A DNA stretch of 36,269 nucleotides from JAFDZV01 sp966128725. GTDB taxonomy: Bacteria > Bacteroidota > Ignavibacteria > OLB7. Every line of letters starts with the position of its first letter. Position 1 is the stretch's first letter. Of this stretch, positions 7,935-15,600 are shown piece after piece. The DNA is taken from assembly GCA_966128725.1 (NCBI GenBank), contig CBHYLN010000042.1, positions 1 to 36,269 of the forward strand, read 5' to 3'. The translations under genes and the position numbers were made by a program. The notes beneath the pieces are model-generated. The model had not been told where the DNA came from, did not search any database, and was given only the letters and a program-made list of their open reading frames with translations.

Positions 7935-9914
7935 TCAGCGGCCCGGCACGATCTCGATCACCACCGTGCGGTTGTAGTACCGCTGCTCCGGCAGATTGTT
8001 GTTGAACGGCGAACGCCGCTCGTCCTCACCAAACCCGTACGTGTCGAACGTTACGGACTTGCCCGCCTTCGTCAGCTCGCGCGTAAGGATCTTCTGCACT
8101 TCCTCGGAGCGGCGCTGCGAAAGCTTCTGATTGTAGTCCGGATCGCCGGTGACATCGGTGTGACCGTGGATGATCACCGACGCTCCGTTCGTAATCGCCG
8201 GCGCAACGGTGTTCACAAGGAAGTCCTCGTAGGTCTGCACGGTCTTCGAGTCATCGAACTCGAACAGGATCGAATACCGCGTGCCGGTCTGCTCCTCATC
8301 GGCATCGGCGCGCACAAGACGGAACTCGTGCTCCGGCGATTCCACGCTCTTCCCATCCTTGGTGGTCGCCACGATCTTCGACGTAAAACGTGCGTCGCGA
8401 CGGCCGCCGAGCAGCGACTTCGAGTCGATCCGCGCCATGGTTGTGCCCCGATACGGGCCAAACGTCTGCTTGGCGCCATCACGATCGGTCACCTCCACAT
8501 TCCAGAAAGCGATGTCGTCGCGCTCCGGGATCGATACCACGATGTCGTTGTCGATCGGCTCCTCCTGCACGGAGTTGATCGTCACCGGCTGCATCAGATC
8601 GGCGGGGCTGCCTTCGATCTCCACACGATAATTCTCGGCATCAACCAGACGGCGATCCTCGCCGCGCGAAGCGCCCGAGCCGGACTTATGCGTTGGCATC
8701 GCGGTGCCCTGCGTGGTGATACGCTTGGCATCGATACCGAACGTGGTCACCAGATAATCCTTCACGTTGTCGGCCATCTGCTTGCCGGCAGCCACATTGC
8801 CGTTGGCCGATCCGGTAAGCTTCACCGTTGCCGAGGGGTTGCGCCGCAGGCGATCGCCGAACACGTTGATCACGTTGTAGTACACCTCCATCTGCCTGCG
8901 CGAACGCATCTGCATGGCATCGGCGCCACCGGTTTCCACCGTGGGCTTCACAAGCTGATCCTCGTGGAACGCCTCGGCCGATTCGGGCCTGCGATACCGC
9001 GCCGGCAGATCGGTGGATGCCGAATCGAAGAAGACATAGTTCCGCATCGGGAACGTCTCGTTCAGACGCCGGCTGTCGGTTACCACGTTCGGAGCACGCA
9101 CCGAGAAATCGGTGCTTGGCGGCCCGTCAGGCGTTTCGGTATCCTGCGTGATCGTGCCGAACTTCAACTGCAACCCGGCACGGATGCTGTTAACCTTGAA
9201 GGTGTTTTCACCGGCGGGATCATCAAGCAGATCCTGCGTGAAATGGAACTGCGCAAACGGTGTCAGCAGCATCTGCGTTGTGGACTTCGGATCGCTCAGG
9301 GCGATGTCGTAGCCCAAACCAGCCTGCCCGCCGAACACCAGGCTGCGAATGTTGGGGAAGTCACCCGATTGCGCCACGGCCACCGGCGGCGGCACCGACG
9401 ATTGGTCCATCGCCGTATAGTCAAAACTCTTGGCAACCAGGATGCGAAAACTTGGGCCAAGCATCAGGTGGAAGAACTTGTTGCCCAGATTCAAACGGAT
9501 ATTGGGCTCAACCGTAACGTATGCCACATGGGCATCAAGCGTTTCGTCGGTACGCGTAACAACACCATCGGTAAGGCTTTGCTTGGTATCGAACCCGATG
9601 CTGCGGTTGTCGTAACCCACCATCAGATTACCGCCGAGCAGATCACCCGAGTTATACTCCAGAATGCCGCCCAGAGCAAGGCCAAGCCCGGAGCCCGCGT
9701 CAAAGCCGGTTGTATCGGCAAGGTTGGAAAGAAGCCCGTTCCCTGTTGTGTGTATTGCGCCGCTGAACATGTTGTAGTTGGCTCCGCCATACACGCCGTA
9801 CCACCAATGGGGCCAGCGTTCGCCGGTCTCCTGAGCCGAGGCGCCGTTCGCGCCAATCACGCCAATTGCGATTGCTGCCGGCAGAAGAGTCCGGATAAAC
9901 GAACGTATATGCAT
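7935..9914 (-). CDS. OmpA-family outer-membrane protein with two OmpA-like domains
   Basis: A 659-residue envelope protein. The ATG at 9914 is preceded by GGAGG at ideal spacing and opens a signal peptide (residues 1-25, ending GASAQ). Residues about 30-260 have alternating strands and aromatic residues typical of a beta-barrel. Residues 291-436 form a first, degenerate OmpA-like domain: FFDSAS near 295, LTGSANG where the consensus is GHTD, and DAENYRVEIEG near its end. A beta-rich linker (437-546) leads to a complete C-terminal OmpA domain (547-659) with ILFEFDDSK, IHGHTD with peptidoglycan-binding Asp near 587, LSQRRSEEV and YYNRTVVIEI with the conserved Arg near 649. The family tethers the outer membrane to peptidoglycan. 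It is monocistronic, with a hairpin downstream. The barrel assignment is inferred; the C-terminal domain is clear. Confidence 0.92.
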   Translation of the reverse strand: MHIRSFIRTLLPAAIAIGVIGANGASAQETGERWPHWWYGVYGGANYNMFSGAIHTTGNGLLSNLADTTGFDAGSGLGLALGGILEYNSGDLLGGNLMVGYDNRSIGFDTKQSLTDGVVTRTDETLDAHVAYVTVEPNIRLNLGNKFFHLMLGPSFRILVAKSFDYTAMDQSSVPPPVAVAQSGDFPNIRSLVFGGQAGLGYDIALSDPKSTTQMLLTPFAQFHFTQDLLDDPAGENTFKVNSIRAGLQLKFGTITQDTETPDGPPSTDFSVRAPNVVTDSRRLNETFPMRNYVFFDSASTDLPARYRRPESAEAFHEDQLVKPTVETGGADAMQMRSRRQMEVYYNVINVFGDRLRRNPSATVKLTGSANGNVAAGKQMADNVKDYLVTTFGIDAKRITTQGTAMPTHKSGSGASRGEDRRLVDAENYRVEIEGSPADLMQPVTINSVQEEPIDNDIVVSIPERDDIAFWNVEVTDRDGAKQTFGPYRGTTMARIDSKSLLGGRRDARFTSKIVATTKDGKSVESPEHEFRLVRADADEEQTGTRYSILFEFDDSKTVQTYEDFLVNTVAPAITNGASVIIHGHTDVTGDPDYNQKLSQRRSEEVQKILTRELTKAGKSVTFDTYGFGEDERRSPFNNNLPEQRYYNRTVVIEIVPGR

Positions 9915-10365
9915 ATGGTTTTCCTCCAGGATGTGAATGCCGATGGGATGGTGCGACGACGTAAACAACACATTGCCGTAGCATGTACTGTGGATATCGC
10001 GGCACGATAATAGAACGGTTGGGCCTGAGGGATCGTTAGGCCTTTGCGTGGTAGCACGAACAATCGCACTGCCCGTTACTGCTTGCCCCACCCAAGGTCG
10101 CCACTCGACCATCAGCATGTGGTATCAGGTTGCAACGTCGGCCCAGGCCGCGCAACCGGGCAACATGGGAGCATCGCCATCGTAATGACGCATCCCACCG
10201 CTCGTTGTAAACGCCGGAACTTACCGCAATCCCAACGAACCGGAAACGCCGGCATGGCACAATAACCGGTTCGCGCACTATGCCAAGGGGGCAATCACGC
10301 TTTCGCGATTGCCCCCCCGAATGGAAACTCTGTATTTGAAACCCCGCGCCTGAGATCGCGGCAGG
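9915..10365. other. intergenic region upstream of the OmpA gene and downstream of mdh
   Basis: About 450 bases with no supported gene. On the minus strand a TATTAT hexamer lies near 10008-10013 and could be a -10 element for the OmpA gene, but no matching -35 is clear. It also holds the mdh hairpin at 10287-10316 and an 8-bp inverted repeat CGAACCGG/CCGGTTCG at 10236-10243 and 10266-10273. Confidence 0.5.
10287..10316 (-). terminator. hairpin terminator of mdh
   Basis: Stem GGGGGCAATC (10287-10296) with GATTGCCCCC (10307-10316), and a further CG/CG pair inside. It is 50 bases past the mdh stop codon. No clear U-tract follows on the minus strand. Confidence 0.7.
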
Positions 10366-11358
10366 TTACACGGTTGCAAGCAATCCGCTCACCGCCTCGC
10401 GCTCTTCCTCAAGCTCCTTCACCGAAGCCATGAACTTTTCCTGGCCGAAGGCATTGTGCTCAACACCCTCAACAACGGTCCACGATCCATCGGCATTGGT
10501 GCGCACCGGGAAGCCGATAAGCAGCCCTTCCGGCGTACCGTACTCGCCCTTGGAGCAAACGGCCACCGAGTGCCAATCGCCCGCCGGTGTTGGGTTCAGC
10601 AGCGAAACAACCGTATCGATTGCCGCGTTGGCCGCCGAGGCCGCCGAGCTAAGCCCGCGCGCCTCGATAATCGCGGCACCACGCTTCTGGACGGTTGCGA
10701 TAAAATCACCGCGCAGCCAATCGTGATCGGTGATCAGCTCGGTAGCCGGCGTGCCGCCGATACGCGTGTTGTAGAAGTCCGGGTACTGCGTTGAGGAGTG
10801 ATTACCCCAGATCGCAAGGTTCGTTACCTCAGCCACCGGCCGGCCGGCCTTGTGCGCAAGCTGCGACATGGCACGGTTCTGGTCCAGACGCGTCATCGCG
10901 AAGAAGCGATCGCGCGGGATGTCCGGCGCGCTGTTCATGGCAATCATGGCATTGGTGTTGCAGGGGTTGCCAACCACCAGCACGCGCGCATCGGAAGCGG
11001 CGTTGTCGTTGATGGCACGGCCCTGCAGCGTGAAGATGCCGCCGTTGATGTTCAGCAGATCGCTCCGCTCCATCCCGGCCTTGCGCGGAACCGAGCCGAT
11101 CAGCAGCGCCCAGTTCACGTCCTTGAAGCCCACGTTGATATCCGATGTCTGCACGATGTCCTGCACAAGCGGGAACGCGCAGTCCTCGATCTCCATCACC
11201 ACACCCCTCAGCGCGTTCATCGCCTGCGGGAGTTCGATCAGGTTCAACGATACTTTCGTGTCGGGACCGAACATCTGCCCCGAGGCGATCCGGAACAGGA
11301 TCGCGTAGCCGATCTGGCCGGCGGCGCCGGTTACGGCAACTCGAACATGCTTGCTCAT
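10366..11358 (-). CDS. mdh: malate dehydrogenase (NAD-dependent, MDH type 2)
   Basis: Interconverts malate and oxaloacetate with NAD in the citric-acid cycle, in the cytoplasm. The 330-residue length matches the dimeric type-2 (cytosolic/Thermus-like) family rather than the lactate-dehydrogenase-like tetrameric type found in many Bacteroidota and Chlorobi. Seen are the Rossmann loop GAAGQIG (11-17), an acidic Glu41 after the second strand (typical of NAD rather than NADP preference), substrate Arg residues at 92 and 98 in PRKAGMERSD, NPCNTNA (131-137), TRLDQNRA (156-163) with the catalytic Asp159 and a substrate Arg162, and the catalytic His187 in WGNHSST. The ATG at 11358 starts right at the Rossmann strand; no strong Shine-Dalgarno is visible. 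It is monocistronic, with a hairpin downstream. Confidence 0.97.
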   Translation of the reverse strand: MSKHVRVAVTGAAGQIGYAILFRIASGQMFGPDTKVSLNLIELPQAMNALRGVVMEIEDCAFPLVQDIVQTSDINVGFKDVNWALLIGSVPRKAGMERSDLLNINGGIFTLQGRAINDNAASDARVLVVGNPCNTNAMIAMNSAPDIPRDRFFAMTRLDQNRAMSQLAHKAGRPVAEVTNLAIWGNHSSTQYPDFYNTRIGGTPATELITDHDWLRGDFIATVQKRGAAIIEARGLSSAASAANAAIDTVVSLLNPTPAGDWHSVAVCSKGEYGTPEGLLIGFPVRTNADGSWTVVEGVEHNAFGQEKFMASVKELEEEREAVSGLLATV

Positions 11359-11490
11359 TGAGGTGTTGGTTAGATGCGTATGAGTGTTATCGATTCCAAA
11401 GCGTATGAAGGCTGCTAAGATACCGAAACGTCGGTTTCCCAGCCGATGCTTTTCGTTTGCGGATTGTGACCGTCGGCCACCTGGCTGTGG

Positions 11491-12387
11491 CTACTGGAAC
11501 GAGCGCCAGCCACGCAGATTGGCGATGTCGATCTCGACAACCGGATACCGATGTGAAATCCGGTGGCGCCGCACCCACTCGACCATCCCGGCAAGCGAGG
11601 TCGCGGCCAGATCAATCCTGCCGATGGCGCAGTCGCTGGCATCGATGTCGTAACAGAAGTACCACCAATACCGGCCCGACGTGGCTATCACGTGAATCAC
11701 CGTCCCGAACTCGTGGAAGTGGGTATAAAATCGATTCGACATCGAGATATGCCGGTCCTCCTCATCAGGATCGCGTTCGGTGATAACCGCGCGAAGGTCC
11801 ACGTAGTTGATGTAGCAGTTCAGCACATCAACCGACACGAACTCCAGAAGCGCGCCGGGCGGGAAGATGTCATCGGTCAGCAGCCCGGGCGTGGGTTGGC
11901 TGATACGCCGGCCGAACAGATCGCCCTCGGGGCCGGTGGCACGGTTCGTGGTATCCCGGCCCGGCGCATCGCCGCCCCGCGAGGCGCCATCACGTATCGC
12001 CGATTCGGCACGCGGCACATCCGATCGCCCACCGTCGGGACGCCCGCCATCAGGACGCCCACCGTCGGGGCGGTCACCGTCGCGGCGCGGCGCACCGGCA
12101 TCGGAGGCAGCGGCAATCGAGGATGGTATGTGACGTGTTGCGCGCATATGCAAAGCCCGCTCGGCGCATGGATTTCGTGCGGGAGATCGGGAGATGAAAG
12201 TAACCAATGCTCCCCAGAGAACCACATACCCAACCGTGCCCATCTGCAACACCTGGCACAGTCCATACCCTGCTTTTTTTGAAGCGACGGTAACCATTCG
12301 GTGCTTCGCCGGGTTCTTCCTGTGGCCGGCCTTCGTTCCGAGTGATTCGGCAACGGCCAGCCAGTCCCTTCGGATCATCCCCGGCAT
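11491..12387 (-). CDS. unrecognised protein with DGGRP repeat and aromatic-rich C-terminal domain
   Basis: I do not recognise this gene. The longest frame is 298 residues; the start is uncertain, and ATG codons in frame at 12297 (MVTVAS) or 12147 (MRATRH) are also possible. With the longer forms, a hydrophobic stretch (TVGYVVLWGALVTFI, about residues 51-65) could be a membrane anchor. Residues about 103-120 are an Asp-Gly-Gly-Arg-Pro repeat, followed by a disordered Arg/Asp/Gly-rich linker. From about residue 175 to the end the composition becomes that of a folded domain, with FPPGALLEFVSVDVLNCYI, FYTHFHEFGTVIHVI, RYWWYFCYDIDASDC and EWVRRHRISHRYPVVEIDI. The domain suggests a real gene rather than an antisense frame. 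It is divergent from the giant secreted-protein gene and 132 bases upstream of mdh on the same strand. Function unknown. Confidence 0.6.
   Translation of the reverse strand: MPGMIRRDWLAVAESLGTKAGHRKNPAKHRMVTVASKKAGYGLCQVLQMGTVGYVVLWGALVTFISRSPARNPCAERALHMRATRHIPSSIAAASDAGAPRRDGDRPDGGRPDGGRPDGGRSDVPRAESAIRDGASRGGDAPGRDTTNRATGPEGDLFGRRISQPTPGLLTDDIFPPGALLEFVSVDVLNCYINYVDLRAVITERDPDEEDRHISMSNRFYTHFHEFGTVIHVIATSGRYWWYFCYDIDASDCAIGRIDLAATSLAGMVEWVRRHRISHRYPVVEIDIANLRGWRSFQ
12015..12081 (-). repeat. 15-base tandem repeat coding for DGGRP units
   Basis: Four imperfect 15-base units (plus-strand pattern CCACCGTCGGGACGC) encode the repeated Arg-Pro-Asp-Gly-Gly stretch in the unrecognised minus-strand gene. 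In-frame repeats of this kind are prone to copy-number variation. Confidence 0.75.
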
Positions 12388-12685
12388 TCATGGCCCGTGC
12401 ATGGCCGTGCAATGACTGCGGGATCGGATTGTGCAGCCGTCGTGGCTGCTGCTCGCGCGGGCGCCCCATACCCCGCAAACATTTGGCCGGTGCATGGCCA
12501 TGCAAAAGCAGCAGGACGGCATCTGGTTCACCGGGCGTTCGTCCCCGAACGCTCGCACAGTGCATGGCAACTCGTGCATTGCGTGTTCACCACGTGCATT
12601 CTCACCGATCCACGTTCTCGTTGTGCATGGCGAGTTCAGGGAATCATCGACTTCGATATTCGTTGAACTAATTACAGGAGCCATC
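12388..12685 (+). promoter_or_regulatory. leader/promoter region with four exact GTGCATGGC motifs
   Basis: The region between the divergent unknown gene and the giant T9SS gene carries GTGCATGGC at 12397-12405, 12490-12498, 12560-12568 and 12623-12631, all in the same orientation and spaced 93, 70 and 63 bases. Related GTGCATT occurs at 12574-12580 and 12594-12600. Copy 2 is the centre of a perfect 14-base palindrome, TGCATGGCCATGCA (12491-12504); copy 1 is the same palindrome with one mismatched pair (12398-12411). Copies 1 and 2 share further flanking bases. An open frame crosses the region in phase with the downstream gene, but its translation is not protein-like. Binding sites for a dyad-recognising regulator, or a degenerate repeat, are both possible. 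Confidence 0.5.
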
Positions 12686-15600
12686 ATGTGGTTTCGCACG
12701 CTTACTGCCTTGGCGGTACTGGCAATACTTGCCTGTTCGTCGGCCGTGGCGCAGGTATTCCCACCGGCTGTACAGACGCCGTGGAACAGATACCTGGCAA
12801 CACGGATCCCCGACGCTTACGTACCGATCATAGGCAAGCCGGGAACAACGCTGATAGCGAACAGTTCCACGGCCACCAGCACGCAGGTCTTTAACCTGAG
12901 CCTTCCGTTCAACTTCAACTTCATCAACACCAACTACACGGCTGGTTTTGTGATGAAGGTTGGCGCGAACGGCTACATCTCGTTCGGATTGTCGAGCGCT
13001 TCGGGTGTGCCGGATCTCAGCACAGCCGGGGCAACGCAATGCATCATGCCGTACTGGAGCGACGTTCAGCCGCTGAACACGCCCGAAGGCGGTATCTACT
13101 GGCGCGTGGACGGCGTTACGCCGAACCGCATCCTCACCGTCGAGTGGCGCGTGCAGGGTGTGAACGCCCCGGTGCGTAACCCGGGCCAGTTCCAGGCCAA
13201 GCTGTACGAGGGAAGCAACAAGATCGAGTTCTTCTACAGCGGTAACTCGGTTGATCGCTCGACCAACTATCCCACAACCGGCGCGGCCATCGGCCTGAAG
13301 AACTCCGGCTTCCCGGCTTCGCCGTTCCCGGCATCGGGCAACGACGCCGAGAAGTTCCTGATCACGCTGGACCCAACAGCCGTCCCCGACACCATCGCTC
13401 TTACGCGCACGCGTCACGGCCTGGTGAACGTCCTGTGGCCGTGGGGTGGCGTGTGGTTCCAGACACAGACACCCGAGACCTACGCCAACTGGCCGAACGA
13501 TATCGGCCTTGCGGGCGTTGTGTCGCCGTACTTCCATTATTCATTCCCGCGTTCTGGCGGGCAGCGTATCGGCTTCCGATTCACGGCGGTCGATAACGAT
13601 GTGGCACCCGATTCGGCGATCTACAGTCCGGATCGTCCTGGCAATGTCTACCCGAAGAACTCCACGTTCCAGATCTCCGGCAGGTTCCGCAACCTGGGCG
13701 CCAACTCGCGCACCAACGTACCGGTGTTCGCCGATGTCTATCGTGGCAATACGCTGCTGGCCAGCTTCACGGGCACGGCATTCCCGGCACCAACAGCGCA
13801 GAACGGCACCTCGACGGTGACGTTCGGCATCATCAACTCGGGCATCACGGCGCGTTCGGGCAAGTTCACGCTGCGCATATACTCCAACCTGAGCTCCCCG
13901 GTGGATCAGGATCGCACCAACGACACACTGTATTCCACATTCTATGTTTCGCACGACAATGATTGCCGTGCCTTTGGTGTGATCCAGCCGACCACGTTCA
14001 CACCGCAGTTGCCATCGGTATATCCGGTTGGCGTTCCGATGGTACCGGAAATCCGGTTCCAGAACATCGGCACATTCCCACAGACCAACGTGCCTGTTGG
14101 ATTCCAGATCTACAACAGCTCGTGCATCCCCATCTACACCGGCACGGGCACGGTGCGCGGCGCGTGGAATACGCTGGAGTTCCGCGATGTCGTGTTCGAT
14201 GGTGGGTTCACACCAACCGAGCCGGGCGATTACTACATCAAGGTATTCAGCAATCTCGCCAACGATGACGATCGCCTGAACGACACACTGCAACCATGGC
14301 CGTCGTGTGGCACGCCGTTCACGGTCCGCTACGAGATCGAGCTGGAGGCTCGTCCGGCCGGCCTTACGCCCGGCGTGCTTCCGGATATCAACGGCGACTA
14401 CCCCGACGCCCGGCCGATCAACCTGCGCGTTGCGTTCCGCAACAATGGCATCATCGACGCCACCAACGTGCCGGCCAGAATCGAGATCCGCAAAGGCGGC
14501 TGCGACACAATTCGTGATCCCGTGGTGTTCCGCCGCTCCATGATCGTGACTACCGTGCCGGGCGAAGCCTCGGGCAACGGTACCACGGTGTATGCCGACG
14601 CGGGCGTTTTCGTTCCGCAGAACGGGCCGGGTATCTACTGCATCTCGGTCACCATTACCGATCCACAGGATCCCCTGGCAACCAACAACACCACGCAGTG
14701 GATCTTCACGGTGAAGCCGCGCCTTGTTGGCACCATCTACGTTGGTGTCGGCGAGCGCTATCGCACCATTCAGGAAGCCAACGACTCGCTGTATCGCTAC
14801 GGCGTCGGTGGCAATGTCGACTTCAAGCTGGTTGACGACCAGTACATCGTGCGCCCGAACAACAACGACATCACGCTGCCGGCCCTCGATGGTCGTGGCG
14901 ATGTGCTCGGTGCTGGCCCGAACGCACGCATCACCTGGATGCCGGTTGCCGGCAAGACCAACGTCGACGTCATCCTGAAGTCGCCCTCGGGCATCGGCAT
15001 CATCTACGGTCAGCGCGACACGCTGAACCCGACCGGATATCAGACATGGGATGGCGGCCCGAACCGCATCATGCGATTCCTGATGGACACGGCCGGACCG
15101 GTTGCGCCCACCAAGGCCATTCCGTTCTTCCTGTCGATCGGCGCCTCGAACTTCACGATCAAGAACGTCCGGATCGAGCCTCGCTCGCTCTCGCTCGGCC
15201 TGAAGGCCTCGGCCCTCACGCTGCCGCTGGTGACGTACAACCGTTCGGACAACAAGTTCACGTACGATCGTGACGACGCGCCGGCGCTGGCTCTCAGCTC
15301 GGCCATCCTTGTTCGCAACACGCCGCCGTTCGATGCGGCCGGCAACAATCCGTTCATCGGTCCGCGTACGCGCGACACGCTGCGCAACCAGAACAACTCG
15401 TTCGACAACAACATCATCCGGAACTTCGCCTTCGGTATCACGTCGGTGGGCGCCGGACCGTTGTACCGCAACGGTGATGCCGCGTTCGTCGAGTACAGCA
15501 ACCAGAACAACAGCTACGCCAACAACACGATCGAGGATGTCACGCGCGCCGGTATTGCACTGGTGTTCGAGAAGAACTCGGCGGTGACCAACAACACGAT

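Noticed and set aside
7707..10010. A 767-codon plus-strand frame opposite the OmpA-family gene
   Set aside because: Antisense shadow; the minus strand has a perfect Shine-Dalgarno, signal peptide and OmpA motifs.
12015..12081. 15-base repeats considered as a non-coding minisatellite or CRISPR
   Set aside because: No spacers, and the units keep the reading frame of the minus-strand gene.
11563..12282. A 239-codon plus-strand frame opposite the unrecognised gene
   Set aside because: Its translation is Arg/Gly/Pro-rich without a folded segment, whereas the minus-strand frame has a convincing C-terminal domain.
12431..12685. In-frame N-terminal extension of the giant T9SS protein
   Set aside because: The ATG at 12686 has AGGAG and a signal peptide; the extension is not leader-like and consists of the repeated motif region.
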